Below, piece after piece: positions 21,749-31,066 of a DNA stretch of 64,000 nt (positions are counted from its first letter, which is position 1; each line of letters starts with the position of its first letter). Under the pieces are notes generated by a model, which made no database searches, was not told the DNA's origin, and worked only from the letters and a program-made list of their open reading frames with translations. The stretch is from Parvularcula sp. IMCC14364 (GTDB lineage Bacteria > Pseudomonadota > Alphaproteobacteria > Caulobacterales > Parvularculaceae), in contig NZ_CP132334.1 in NCBI RefSeq assembly GCF_030758415.1, forward strand, positions 1 to 64,000. The letters run 5' to 3'. A program made the position numbers and the translations under genes.

Positions 21749-22558
21749 GTGAATGATCTGATTGCTGTCTGGAAAGTCAGTGAACGGCGTGCCTGCCGTG
21801 TCCTGCAGGCGCCGCGATCGACACAACAGTACAAAACCCGGCGAGACGGTCAGGCCGATCTGAAGAAACGTATCAAAGAGATTGCTGAAACCCGGGTCAG
21901 ATATGGCTATCGGCGCATCCATGTTCTTCTGAAAAGAGAAGGATGGGCGATAAACGCGAAACGCGTTTATCGACTCTATCATGAAATGGGGCTGCAGCTG
22001 AGGAACAAGACGCCCAAACGCCGGGTAAAGGCAAAGCTGCGCGATGACAGAAAGGAGGCGACAGCCGTCAATGAAACATGGGCCATGGACTTCGTTCATG
22101 ATCAACTGGTGACAGGACGTAAGCTGAGAGTATTGACTGTAGTGGATACATTCTCCCGGTTCTCTCCAGTGATTGATGCAAGGTTCAGCTACAAAGGAGA
22201 AGATGTCGTCAGAACACTGGAGCAGGCTTGCCGGGTGTTCGGCTATCCAAAGTCTATTAGGGCGGACAACGGTCCTGAGTTTATCTCTCGAGATCTTGAT
22301 CTGTGGGCATACACAAAAAACGTCACACTGGACTTCTCACGGCCGGGCAAGCCGACGGATAATGCCTTCATTGAAAGTTTCAACGGCAAGTTCCGGGCGG
22401 AATGTCTGAACACGCACTGGTTTATGAACCTTGACGATGCGCGGGAAAAACTGGAGAACTGGCGTAGAGACTATAATGAGTTTCGACCCCACAGTGCGAT
22501 TGGCAATATCTCGCCTGTCGAACTGGTAAATCGAATGGCGGACCAATCACCGCCATGA
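21749..22558 (+). CDS. IS3-family transposase OrfB, DDE catalytic subunit (copy 1)
   Basis: A 269-residue integrase-core protein that cuts and joins DNA. The DDE triad is visible: Asp in ETWAMDFVHDQL, Asp in SIRADNGPEFIS, and Glu in AFIESFNGKFRAECL. HTH_21 (KKRIKEIAETRVRYGYRRIH) precedes the core. It opens with GTG in the -1 frame relative to OrfA, and the frame stays open upstream through OrfA's end, so a fused OrfAB product by frameshifting is likely. Confidence 0.93.
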   Translation: MNDLIAVWKVSERRACRVLQAPRSTQQYKTRRDGQADLKKRIKEIAETRVRYGYRRIHVLLKREGWAINAKRVYRLYHEMGLQLRNKTPKRRVKAKLRDDRKEATAVNETWAMDFVHDQLVTGRKLRVLTVVDTFSRFSPVIDARFSYKGEDVVRTLEQACRVFGYPKSIRADNGPEFISRDLDLWAYTKNVTLDFSRPGKPTDNAFIESFNGKFRAECLNTHWFMNLDDAREKLENWRRDYNEFRPHSAIGNISPVELVNRMADQSPP

Positions 22559-22621
22559 TCATCAAACCGGAAAATCCTCCGGCCAGGTGGTCCAACATCG
22601 GGGAGCACTTCAGCTGCGCAG

Positions 22622-23869
22622 TTATTGTGCAACGTGATTTGGGACTGCCACTTTATGAAATATGTCGGTCATAGCTTCTTCTAGGTCCGTGATGTTTTCA
22701 GATAAGTAGAAGTTTTCTGATGATGAAGCGCATTTAGGCAGGTCAATCAAATTTCGTGGATGGACAACATTTTGTATTGACTTTGACAAATTATGATTAG
22801 CCGCATAATAACGCGTATAAATAATATAAACGTTGATGTTTTTATCCTTAAGCGGATCGCATGCAGAAGCGGGAATTGACGACACTCGATTGGATGCTCT
22901 AACTGCCCCTGGCGTGTTAACACCATCATCTGATCCATCGGTTATGATCAGTACGTGCTGCTCAGGTTCTTCTTTAGTGTAACCCCTGCCTCCCTCCTGG
23001 AGTTCATCCGCCAGATCGTCAATAGAGCGAGTGATTTTAGCATGTGAACCTTTGAGTATTGTATTATTATTAATGACATTTCTCACGTAATCATAGTCTT
23101 CGCTCTTGTTCACATCCATTGCTGAAACATGCTGAACGGCATATCCATTTCGCATTGTGTAGAAACCTAACCTGATGCTGTTGAATTGATGAGCCTCTTC
23201 TTCAATCACATCAACTGCCAGATCCATTGCGTCTCTTGCAGCATCAATTCGCACACGGATTTCTGGATATTTAGAGCGAATATTCCCAATTGTGCTGTGG
23301 CAGGCGAAGGCACACCCTACCTTGCTTTCGAGTTGCGATATATCGCTTGGCCTGGCGCCAATGCCCATAGAACTGCTTACGTCTACGAGTATGCTGAAGT
23401 TCTTGAATGTTTTCACGGACCCTCGAGCGGTAGCAATGCCACTTGTTTTCACCGTCGATTGTCCGATCAATCGTAAAAAATCTGTATCTATTGCGAACGT
23501 GTATGAGATATGGGCTGTCAGTAACCCATCATCATCTGTGTCGGCGGTAATCGTATAAGTTAGTGTACCGCTTGATAACTCCGCAGCCTTACCAGCTTCG
23601 AGCATCTCGGCAATTGTGTTTTCTGTAGCCGTAAGTAGCTGATCTTCGTCAAGAGTAGCAGCATCGTTTCTGGCGTTTGCAATAGCTGCTAAAACCGCAA
23701 CATCTGCTATTCGCTCAATGTTCATTCGCGCGGTGGTTATTTGGGCATAATCCAATGCGGCCCCAACAGCGGCTATAAGTGGTACCATAAGAAGCGCCGT
23801 CAGCATTGCCATATGACCGTGACGGTTAACTTTGAAGTCTTGCACCAGTGAAATAATTGAGTTCAGCAT
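22622..23869 (-). CDS. TadG-like pilus assembly protein with vWA domain
   Basis: A 415-residue protein with an N-terminal membrane helix after the class-III-like leader stretch (KVNRHGHMAMLTALLMVPLI) and a von Willebrand factor A domain. The metal-binding MIDAS motif is DVSSSMG, in ILVDVSSSMG, and a later vWA strand is HVLIITDGSDDG. TadG-like proteins anchor or help assemble Tad/Flp pili. It is translated after the TadE-like gene, whose stop codon it overlaps by a few bases. It ends ten bases from the IS3 copy at 22612. The DNA is visibly AT-richer than the surrounding chromosome. No tad ATPase or secretin is nearby. Confidence 0.85.
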   Translation of the reverse strand: MLNSIISLVQDFKVNRHGHMAMLTALLMVPLIAAVGAALDYAQITTARMNIERIADVAVLAAIANARNDAATLDEDQLLTATENTIAEMLEAGKAAELSSGTLTYTITADTDDDGLLTAHISYTFAIDTDFLRLIGQSTVKTSGIATARGSVKTFKNFSILVDVSSSMGIGARPSDISQLESKVGCAFACHSTIGNIRSKYPEIRVRIDAARDAMDLAVDVIEEEAHQFNSIRLGFYTMRNGYAVQHVSAMDVNKSEDYDYVRNVINNNTILKGSHAKITRSIDDLADELQEGGRGYTKEEPEQHVLIITDGSDDGVNTPGAVRASNRVSSIPASACDPLKDKNINVYIIYTRYYAANHNLSKSIQNVVHPRNLIDLPKCASSSENFYLSENITDLEEAMTDIFHKVAVPNHVAQ

Positions 23870-24402
23870 GTTAAACCTGTCCCCGTAACAATTGGTTCCC
23901 GTACCACTACGGCGCTGGATTCTTGAAAAATGGCATCATCATGAGTGTTTTGGGTAATGTAGTGATGAATCCACCTCATGCCGGAGTTCAGGTTCAATCT
24001 GACATACACCCAGATTATATCACCTGCGGCACCCGTGCAGAACTGATTTAAAACACTGTCTCGATCAGTGGTGTGCCAATCTTCCAGTGTTGAGAAATCA
24101 TCTGTTGAGATTACGCCAATTTCAATATCTGTACACGTTATGATAGATGGCAATAGTGGACACAATACACTATCACGATAGTCTTCGGCATTGTTAACTG
24201 TCGAGTTTGCGATACGCAATTGATGAGCTGCTTCATATGTCGCATTGTCGAGTAAGGAGACCGTCAGGGCATTGTACCATTGCAGGACAATTGCCAGTAT
24301 AACTGCTATGAAAAACGGTAGTAGCATCGCGAATTCTATAGCAACGCTACCGGAGCAATTTTTCCAAAAAGGGGAAAATGTTACTTTTATCTTAGTGGGC
24401 AT
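23863..24402 (-). CDS. TadE-like minor pseudopilin
   Basis: A 179-residue TadE-family protein. Near its start it has CSGSVAIEFAMLLPFFIAVI, the GSxAxEFAxxxP pattern that marks TadE/TadF pseudopilins (prepilin cleavage site and transmembrane helix). The periplasmic rest has several Cys and Trp residues. It overlaps the TadG-like start by seven bases and is divergent from a second TadE-like gene across an AT-rich 112-base gap. The function in pilus biogenesis is inferred from family only. Confidence 0.82.
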   Translation of the reverse strand: MPTKIKVTFSPFWKNCSGSVAIEFAMLLPFFIAVILAIVLQWYNALTVSLLDNATYEAAHQLRIANSTVNNAEDYRDSVLCPLLPSIITCTDIEIGVISTDDFSTLEDWHTTDRDSVLNQFCTGAAGDIIWVYVRLNLNSGMRWIHHYITQNTHDDAIFQESSAVVVREPIVTGTGLTC

Positions 24403-24520
24403 GGGTCATATTGATAACGCTGATTGTTCAATATTTTTACCGAAAATATATTAAAATATTATCTTCACGTATAATTAATTTGAGCGCTTTATACAAAAGT
24501 AAGTAAAAATATTATTGTTA
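24403..24520. promoter_or_regulatory. AT-rich divergent promoter region of the Tad genes
   Basis: This 118-base gap separates two divergently transcribed TadE-like genes. It is strongly A/T-rich (for example TAAAATATTATC and TATAATTAATTTG), unlike the chromosome around it. Promoters for both directions must be here, but I cannot separate their elements reliably. Confidence 0.45.
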
Positions 24521-25159
24521 ATGATAAGTAAAGTAAAAAGATTAATTTATTCTGAAGCAGGGTCCGTCTCAATAGAATTCGCCCTGGTGCTACCGGTCCT
24601 TATAGGTTTATATTTAGCTGTAGTAGAATATACAGGATACCTGACTGTTTCCCGGCGCGCAGAAATGGCAAATAATTCTATGGCCCAAGTGCTCGCAGAA
24701 AGTGGCGTTGGGAATGAGGACTCAATGCATCAAATTCGTCAAATCGCCAGGATTATGAATCCGACGGGCTCAATTGATGGAGAAGTGCCATATTCTTTCA
24801 GCCAGATTCTATTTGAACAAGCAGATCCAGCGTGTACCAGTAATTGCGAAATCGTCCCTGCACGTGATTTCATTTTTAGTGACAGGTTGGACTCACGATC
24901 ATGTGACGTTCATGTTCTTAGTCCAGGAGAGAAACCTGATAGTATTCTTGAAATTCCATCATCCATTGATGGGCTGGCAATCATAGTCATTGTGGTCGGG
25001 CACCAGGTAGATTACAAACCAATATTCGGGGCTAGGGTCATTGAGTCGCTGAGTGATGGGGCCGTCAATATCAAACGGTACGCCTATAGTGTTCGCCATA
25101 CAGGAGAGGCATTTTCGTACCCGAACAATGCGAGTGCGTTCTATCAAGATTGCTCGTGA
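24521..25159 (+). CDS. TadE/TadF-like pseudopilin, second copy
   Basis: A 212-residue protein of the TadE/TadF type: the N-terminus has SEAGSVSIEFALVLPVLIGL, the pseudopilin leader and helix pattern, followed by a periplasmic part with a CTSNC pair. ATG 24521 is preferred; a TTG two codons earlier is also in frame. It is oriented away from the first TadE-like gene and ends seven bases from the second IS3 copy. It is not a close copy of the first TadE-like protein beyond the leader region. Confidence 0.8.
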   Translation: MISKVKRLIYSEAGSVSIEFALVLPVLIGLYLAVVEYTGYLTVSRRAEMANNSMAQVLAESGVGNEDSMHQIRQIARIMNPTGSIDGEVPYSFSQILFEQADPACTSNCEIVPARDFIFSDRLDSRSCDVHVLSPGEKPDSILEIPSSIDGLAIIVIVVGHQVDYKPIFGARVIESLSDGAVNIKRYAYSVRHTGEAFSYPNNASAFYQDCS

Positions 25160-25246
25160 AATTCAGTGACGTGCTTCCCAAAAACTGGACCATTTATGGC
25201 TGGAATTTTCTAATTTAGGGTCCCTTTACGGGACGAGGAGAATTCC

Positions 25247-25513
25247 ATGAAACGAACGAAGTTCACCGACGCACAGATAGCATTTATTTTGAAGCAGGCA
25301 GATGAAGGAACGCCAGTAAAGGAGGTTTGCCGAAAGGCAGGCATCTCGGATGCCACCTTCTATAACTGGCGGAAAAAGTATGCTGGGCTGATGCCATCCG
25401 AGATGAAGCGGTTAAAACAGCTGGAAGAAGAGAACAACAATCTGAAGAAGCTTGTGGCTGACCTGTCTCTCGACAAAGCCATGCTGCAGGACGTTATCAA
25501 GCGAAAGCTCTAA
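25247..25513 (+). CDS. IS3-family transposase OrfA (copy 2)
   Basis: Identical in sequence to the OrfA at 21459: helix-turn-helix, leucine-zipper region and the same -1 frameshift context at its end. It is part of the second IS3 copy. Confidence 0.92.
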   Translation: MKRTKFTDAQIAFILKQADEGTPVKEVCRKAGISDATFYNWRKKYAGLMPSEMKRLKQLEEENNNLKKLVADLSLDKAMLQDVIKRKL

Positions 25514-25536
25514 GGCCTGCTCGCCGCCGGGATCTT

Positions 25537-26346
25537 GTGAATGATCTGATTGCTGTCTGGAAAGTCAGTGAACGGCGTGCCTGCCGTGTCCTGCAGGCGC
25601 CGCGATCGACACAACAGTACAAAACCCGGCGAGACGGTCAGGCCGATCTGAAGAAACGTATCAAAGAGATTGCTGAAACCCGGGTCAGATATGGCTATCG
25701 GCGCATCCATGTTCTTCTGAAAAGAGAAGGATGGGCGATAAACGCGAAACGCGTTTATCGACTCTATCATGAAATGGGGCTGCAGCTGAGGAACAAGACG
25801 CCCAAACGCCGGGTAAAGGCAAAGCTGCGCGATGACAGAAAGGAGGCGACAGCCGTCAATGAAACATGGGCCATGGACTTCGTTCATGATCAACTGGTGA
25901 CAGGACGTAAGCTGAGAGTATTGACTGTAGTGGATACATTCTCCCGGTTCTCTCCAGTGATTGATGCAAGGTTCAGCTACAAAGGAGAAGATGTCGTCAG
26001 AACACTGGAGCAGGCTTGCCGGGTGTTCGGCTATCCAAAGTCTATTAGGGCGGACAACGGTCCTGAGTTTATCTCTCGAGATCTTGATCTGTGGGCATAC
26101 ACAAAAAACGTCACACTGGACTTCTCACGGCCGGGCAAGCCGACGGATAATGCCTTCATTGAAAGTTTCAACGGCAAGTTCCGGGCGGAATGTCTGAACA
26201 CGCACTGGTTTATGAACCTTGACGATGCGCGGGAAAAACTGGAGAACTGGCGTAGAGACTATAATGAGTTTCGACCCCACAGTGCGATTGGCAATATCTC
26301 GCCTGTCGAACTGGTAAATCGAATGGCGGACCAATCACCGCCATGA
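25537..26346 (+). CDS. IS3-family transposase OrfB, DDE catalytic subunit (copy 2)
   Basis: Identical to the OrfB at 21749, with the three acidic catalytic residues in the DFVHDQL, ADNGPEF and IESFNGKF contexts. Both copies look intact and could mobilise each other and the segment between them. Confidence 0.92.
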   Translation: MNDLIAVWKVSERRACRVLQAPRSTQQYKTRRDGQADLKKRIKEIAETRVRYGYRRIHVLLKREGWAINAKRVYRLYHEMGLQLRNKTPKRRVKAKLRDDRKEATAVNETWAMDFVHDQLVTGRKLRVLTVVDTFSRFSPVIDARFSYKGEDVVRTLEQACRVFGYPKSIRADNGPEFISRDLDLWAYTKNVTLDFSRPGKPTDNAFIESFNGKFRAECLNTHWFMNLDDAREKLENWRRDYNEFRPHSAIGNISPVELVNRMADQSPP

Positions 26347-26434
26347 TCATCAAACCGGAAAATCCTCCGGCCAGGTGGTCCAACATCGGGGAGCACTTCA
26401 ATTCTCATAGAATAATACGATTTAAGTGGCACAG

Positions 26435-26947
26435 TTATAGGGGGCTAAGACAGGCGCGGGTCTGGCGCGTCACGCCATCCCCCCAGACGAAACCGGTAAG
26501 TTGGCGGTGCTTGAGATAGTTGATCCCGATGGGCCGTGGCATCGGCAAATGGCCCCTGATCAGTTCTTCATACAGCACCTCAGCAGCATACTGACGGCTC
26601 TGCCGGAAACTCCAGCGATAATGCATGGCGGGCCGCCAGAGCCATTCATCAGCGTAATCCTCAATCAGGAGCGCGATGGCGTTGAGCACAGGGTCCGCAG
26701 GATAGATTGAACGCCCTTCAAACTGCGTCTCCAGCCATGCCAGCATGGGCGTTGTATCAGTCATCCAACGTTCATCGCCGAGACGCACAACCGGCATCTG
26801 GGTTGTGCCCGTTTTTTCCTTCAGGCGCTTTAGGGGCCCCGCTGTCGTGGGCAATAGCAAATAAGGTATGCGCCGCAGCCGCAGATAGGTCTCAAGTTTC
26901 CATGTGTAATAGGATATCTTGCTGCCATAGACGGTCATATTTTCCAT
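26435..26947 (-). pseudogene. Glutathione S-transferase, C-terminally truncated
   Basis: Minus-strand gene for a glutathione S-transferase with the thioredoxin-like N-terminal domain (VYGSKISYYTWKLETYLRLR; KTGTTQMPVVRLGDERWMTD) and the beginning of the helical C-terminal domain. GGGGGAGG lies before ATG 26947. The conserved sequence stops around VTRQTRA, after which four unrelated residues and a stop follow; the family normally runs much longer. The break lies about 40 bases from the IS3 copy, so the lost end was probably removed by an IS-linked rearrangement. Confidence 0.75.
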
Positions 26948-27039
26948 AAACGCGCCTCCCCCGTCATTCGCACTGGCGTCTGGACGGGTTGCTGCCTTTA
27001 ACTTGCTCGACGAATTCGCCCGGATCACGGCTCACCGTT

Positions 27040-27359
27040 TCACAATGACGAAACCCCGATGGCGCAGCCATTTTTTATGTAACCATTATATTGCCTCCGA
27101 TGGAGGGCCGATATGGCCTGACTGGTCTTCAGACCGCCATACTCCCGCCGCCAGCGATAATAGGTCGGTTCTGTGATACCCACAGCCCGTGCTGCATGCG
27201 CAGCACTCTCGCCCTGGCTTAAACGCACTTCTATCTCGCGAAGGTTGGTGATGATCTCTTCAGGCGTATACTTTCTTCTCGCCATCTCTTGGCTCCTTTG
27301 TTGGAGCCAGACCTAATTCAACACTCAGACCACTTTTTCCGGAGCAGTCCAGGTGATCA
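27040..27359 (-). mobile_element. IS3-type element remnant (orfA 5' part)
   Basis: A minus-strand relic. ATG 27285 opens an OrfA-like frame (ARRKYTPEEIITNLREIEVR; AARAVGITEPTYYRWRREYG), which matches the IS3 family to about residue 57 and then diverges into unrelated sequence and stops at 27040. Upstream, a GGCTCC...GGAGCC hairpin and a TGATCACCTGGAC end at 27359 look like the element's left terminus. orfB is absent. It is a different element from the two intact copies. Confidence 0.75.
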
Positions 27360-27441
27360 TGCGCGGGCAGGCATTTGTAAAAGCGGCCAGATGATACCAT
27401 ATTATTTATTGAGTGAGTGACGATAACAATCGAGATCGCCA

Positions 27442-28524
27442 GTGCCGTATGTCCGGATTGATGATAGTGATTTGAGCGCGCAGCCAATCAGCGTGCCGCT
27501 GGAGCGCGTGCGCCCCTTGCTCGATCAGGGTGCCTCGGCGGGCATCAGTCCATCCCGCTTGCTTGAAGAAACGGCGATATCGGATAGCATGGAAAGGGCA
27601 CCTGAGGACGGGGCTGTTTCCCTTGCGGATTATTACAGGATACAAAACCTGCTTGCCATTTTGATAGGGGATGAAACCTGTCACCTGTCACAGCGGCAGC
27701 TTATTCCGGGCAGTACGGATTTTGTACTTCGGCATGTCGGCGATTGTACCAGCCTGCAGCAGGCGATGCGGGTGATCGCCGAATCCTACAACATGCTGCA
27801 TGGCGGTGCATATAATCGCGTTGAAGTCAGTGGCTCATTTGTCGATTACATCATTGACGATAATGAGTTTCCCTACACGTTTGAACCAGGTTCAGACATA
27901 GTTTTCTTTTCTATGGAAAGCACCCTGATATTTTTGCACTGCATGCTTGTGACTATCAGCCCGCAAATTGCGACTGAGGCAGTTACGGCGCTAAGTTTGA
28001 AACGACCGAAGCGAGATGATCGCTGCAGTCATCTGTCCTACTGGCAGCTACCGGTTAAATACAATCAGTCGGTGTACCGTATGCGGTTTGATGCTGATCT
28101 TGCTACCAGGCAAATGCCCAAGCCCGCGGCGACACAACTTAGTGCCCGGGCAGTTTATGATACCATTCAGATGTCGGTTGCCAGACTTGAGCCGCATCAC
28201 AGCAAAGCTGCGCGCGATCAGGTTGAAGAATGCTTCCGACAAGGCCTTCATGAGCAGCATGAAATTGCCCGTGAAATGAGGATGAGCGTTGCGACATTGC
28301 GGCGCAGATTGAGCGAGGAGGGCACCAGCTTTCGTGACCTGCGGGAACAAGTGCTCAATCGTCAGGCGAAAATGCTGCTGCTTCAGGGGCTTTCGGTAAT
28401 GGAAGTGTCGGAGCAATTGGGTTTTGCTGAATTTCGCAGCTTTGTGCGGGCGTTCAAAAACTGGAACGGCGTTACACCGGCAGTATTTATCAGCAACAAC
28501 AGAGACAGTTCAGCGGAAAATTGA
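27442..28524 (+). CDS. AraC family transcriptional regulator
   Basis: A 360-residue regulator of the OruR/ArcR-type AraC group. Residues about 20-210 form the arabinose-binding-like effector domain (LLDQGASAGISPSRLLEETA; YYRIQNLLAILIGDETCH). The C-terminal part is the double helix-turn-helix: IAREMRMSVATLRRRLSEEG, then VMEVSEQLGFAEFRSFVRAF with the usual NGVTPAVF ending. It starts with GTG at 27442. It lies 97 bases upstream of, and parallel to, the TonB-dependent receptor gene, which it probably controls in response to the ligand. Confidence 0.9.
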   Translation: MPYVRIDDSDLSAQPISVPLERVRPLLDQGASAGISPSRLLEETAISDSMERAPEDGAVSLADYYRIQNLLAILIGDETCHLSQRQLIPGSTDFVLRHVGDCTSLQQAMRVIAESYNMLHGGAYNRVEVSGSFVDYIIDDNEFPYTFEPGSDIVFFSMESTLIFLHCMLVTISPQIATEAVTALSLKRPKRDDRCSHLSYWQLPVKYNQSVYRMRFDADLATRQMPKPAATQLSARAVYDTIQMSVARLEPHHSKAARDQVEECFRQGLHEQHEIAREMRMSVATLRRRLSEEGTSFRDLREQVLNRQAKMLLLQGLSVMEVSEQLGFAEFRSFVRAFKNWNGVTPAVFISNNRDSSAEN

Positions 28525-28621
28525 GCGAAATTGTACACTTTGCGTGAGCCGTCGGGACATAGGCGGCGCAGGGCAAGTGTCTTAGGGTTATGTCATAAAT
28601 CTACATAAAGGGAGAACTGGC

Positions 28622-30988
28622 ATGGCTGTCACTGGCTTAACTACAGGAAAGAAAATCCTGCTTAAATCCGCTCTGCTGAGCATGTGTTCAACGGTCGCGC
28701 TTGCTGGCGGTGTCTCAGCTGCGATGGCACAGGAGACAGGGGCCTCCGCTGCTGACGATCAGGATGTGATTGTTGTTTCAGCCCGTCGTCGCGATGAAAG
28801 CCTGCAGGATGTGCCGGTTGCTGTTACTGCTGTCAGCGGTGAGAAACTTGAGGCAACAGGGGCAGTCGATATAACGGCTGTGCAGCGGTTTACACCGAAC
28901 TCCACCATCGAAGTGGCGCGGGGCACCAATTCCACATTGATTGCCTTTATTCGCGGCGTTGGCCAGCAGGACCCCCTATGGGGTTTTGAGCCAGGTGTTG
29001 GTCTTTATGTGGATGATATTTATATCGCACGCCCCCAGGGCGCTATTCTGGATATCTTTGATGTCGAGCGCATCGAGGTCCTGCGTGGTCCGCAGGGCAC
29101 GCTTTATGGACGCAACACTATTGGTGGTGCGATCAAATATGTGACCAAGGACCTGAATCTGGAAGAGCCGGAATTCAGTGCCAGAGTGAACGTGGGCACA
29201 TACGGTCAGTTCGATCAGATTCTGACCGGCTCTATTCCTCTTTCTGATACATTTGCCATTGGCGGGGCGATCGCCAATTACAAGCGCGATGGTTTCGGCA
29301 CGAACCTGACGACCGGCGCGGATCATTACGACAAGGATGTTATTGCAGGCCGGTTGAATGCGCTCTGGGTACCAACAGACACCGTGAAAGTACGTCTTGC
29401 CTATGACAAGACTGAAGATAACTCCGACGCCAAGCACGGCCACCGGTTGTTGCCGGGCGTTACCAATGGTGAGCCTGTTACAAGCGACATCTATGATACA
29501 CGCGGCGGAGCTGGCGATGATAACAGTGTAGAATCTGAAGGTGGCTCAATTATAGCTGAGTGGAATGTTTCGGATGCTGTAACGCTCAAATCCATTACCG
29601 CCATGCGCGAAGACTTCACAACAACGCCAATCGATTTTGACGCACTGGCTGTCAATGATTTTGATGTCCCTGCCTTCTACGACAACGAGCAGTTTACGCA
29701 GGAAATTCTGGCCAATTTCGAATATGACCGGATCTCTGGCGTTGCCGGCCTGTTCTACCTCGATGGACAGTATGATGGTGCCTTTGATGTTGTGCTGGGC
29801 AATTTCGGGGTAAATGTTCCTACCGCTGGTCAGGTCAGCAAGGAAAGTATTGCAGTATTCGCGGATATCAGCATCGACCTGACAGATCGGGTGTCGCTGT
29901 CCCTTGGCGGGCGGTACACGGAGGATGATACTGAAGCGTCAGTTCTGCGGCAGACTTTTCTTGGTACAGCTCCCAGCCCGCTTCTTGGCGGGCCTGACCG
30001 GGCCGCTTTTGCGACCAGCAGTGACTTCACTTCTGCGCGCACAGATGATGCCTTTACGCCGCGTGTTGCGATCAACTACGAGCCTAATGATGACCTTACG
30101 CTCTATGCGTCATTCTCTGAGGGCTTCAAATCAGGCGGCTTTGACCCGCGCGGTAATGCAGGACCGGAGTTTATTGATGCCGATGGAGATGGTCAGGCAG
30201 ACGATCCGAGCGTCACATTCCAGGTGATCACGTCCGGGTTTGCGCCTGAATTCGTTGAAACATATGAGATTGGCGCGAAAGGGAACCTTCTGGACGGTAA
30301 TCTGACATATGCTGCTACGGCCTTCTGGTCAGACTATACAGATCAGCAGATCACTGTGCAGACGGCTGAAGTAGATCCTATTACAGGGCTTGATACGTTT
30401 GTTTCCACGGTCCTGAACGCAGGGGAGTCCGAGTATTCCGGACTTGAGCTGGAAGGCTTGTGGCGCATGTCAGATGTATTCAGCCTCGACTTCATGATGG
30501 GATATATTGACGCTGAGATTAACCAGGCCGTGACGGTGGTGCCTGACACAACGGGTGCGCCGGTTGAGGTTGATATTTCAGATCAGTTCGTTGTTCAGAA
30601 TACACCTGAGTTGACCGGGCGCCTTGGCCTGAATGCCAACTTCCCATTGGATGATGGCAGTAACCTTCTGGTTACCGCATCTGCGTCCTATCGGGGTGAC
30701 TACAATATCTTCAATGTAGATAATGAAGGTCCGGCAACTGATCCGCTGTTGCCAGCAGGGACAGAGCCGCTTGATCCTGATTCCTACACACTCTTTGATG
30801 CCAGTGTGGTCTGGGAAGTGAATGACAACTGGTCATTGAGCCTGATCGGGCGCAATCTCACTGACGAAGAGTACAAGGTTGCCGGTTATAATTTCGCCGG
30901 CAGTGCGCAGTTGGGTGTCGACGGAGCTTATTCCGCATTTTATGGCGCACCACAGACATTCACCGCGAGTATTGAATACAATTACTAG
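28622..30988 (+). CDS. TonB-dependent outer-membrane receptor
   Basis: A 788-residue beta-barrel receptor for active uptake across the outer membrane. A signal peptide ends near AMA-QE (36-37), the TonB-box-like DVIVVSARRRDE follows, then the plug domain (LQDVPVAVTAVSGEKLEATG; RIEVLRGPQGTLYGRNTIGG) and a long barrel ending in TASIEYNY, with the terminal aromatic residue expected for outer-membrane insertion. GGGAGAA precedes the ATG. The ligand is unknown; the adjacent hydrolase and spinster-type transporter suggest an ester or other hydrophobic compound. It is followed by a strong terminator hairpin. Confidence 0.94.
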   Translation: MAVTGLTTGKKILLKSALLSMCSTVALAGGVSAAMAQETGASAADDQDVIVVSARRRDESLQDVPVAVTAVSGEKLEATGAVDITAVQRFTPNSTIEVARGTNSTLIAFIRGVGQQDPLWGFEPGVGLYVDDIYIARPQGAILDIFDVERIEVLRGPQGTLYGRNTIGGAIKYVTKDLNLEEPEFSARVNVGTYGQFDQILTGSIPLSDTFAIGGAIANYKRDGFGTNLTTGADHYDKDVIAGRLNALWVPTDTVKVRLAYDKTEDNSDAKHGHRLLPGVTNGEPVTSDIYDTRGGAGDDNSVESEGGSIIAEWNVSDAVTLKSITAMREDFTTTPIDFDALAVNDFDVPAFYDNEQFTQEILANFEYDRISGVAGLFYLDGQYDGAFDVVLGNFGVNVPTAGQVSKESIAVFADISIDLTDRVSLSLGGRYTEDDTEASVLRQTFLGTAPSPLLGGPDRAAFATSSDFTSARTDDAFTPRVAINYEPNDDLTLYASFSEGFKSGGFDPRGNAGPEFIDADGDGQADDPSVTFQVITSGFAPEFVETYEIGAKGNLLDGNLTYAATAFWSDYTDQQITVQTAEVDPITGLDTFVSTVLNAGESEYSGLELEGLWRMSDVFSLDFMMGYIDAEINQAVTVVPDTTGAPVEVDISDQFVVQNTPELTGRLGLNANFPLDDGSNLLVTASASYRGDYNIFNVDNEGPATDPLLPAGTEPLDPDSYTLFDASVVWEVNDNWSLSLIGRNLTDEEYKVAGYNFAGSAQLGVDGAYSAFYGAPQTFTASIEYNY

Positions 30989-31007
30989 GCCCTCCTCCCG
31001 GGTAACT

Positions 31008-31057
31008 GACAAAGCAGGGTGCAGGCGTTATCATGCGCCCTGCTTTGTCCATTTTTT
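31008..31057 (+). terminator. Terminator/attenuator between receptor and hydrolase
   Basis: GACAAAGCAGGG and CCCTGCTTTGTC pair perfectly over 12 bp around an 18-base loop and are followed by six T residues. It starts 20 bases after the receptor stop codon and ends just upstream of the hydrolase ribosome site (GAGG before ATG 31067). It should sharply reduce read-through, setting a high receptor-to-hydrolase ratio. Confidence 0.88.
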
Positions 31058-31066
31058 GAGGTCGCC

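Larger units (their letters stand above)
21379..22612 (+). mobile_element. IS3-family (IS407-like) element, copy 1
   Basis: A 1,234-bp element whose ends, TGACGTGCTTCCC and (reverse) TGAAGTGCTCCCC, are imperfect inverted repeats starting with TGA, as in the IS3 family. It encodes an orfA/orfB pair in two frames. Its left end interrupts the serine-recombinase gene; its right end lies ten bases from the stop codon of the TadG-like gene. Flanking bases (GAAC left, GCTG right) do not form a target duplication. The copy at 25167 is the same length and appears identical. Confidence 0.93.
25167..26400 (+). mobile_element. IS3-family (IS407-like) element, copy 2
   Basis: Second 1,234-bp copy, same orientation as the one at 21379, with the same ends (TGACGTGCTTCCC ... 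GGAGCACTTCA). All reading frames, sense and antisense, are identical between the copies, so the duplication is recent or maintained by gene conversion. Flanks (TCAG left, ATTC right) give no clear target duplication. Together the two copies bracket a 2.55-kb segment. Confidence 0.93.

Noticed and set aside
25161-26404. ATTC near both ends of IS3 copy 2 as a target-site duplication
   Set aside because: The left ATTC is two bases away from the element end defined by comparison with copy 1, so it cannot be an immediate duplication unless the end is miscalled. Coincidence is more likely.
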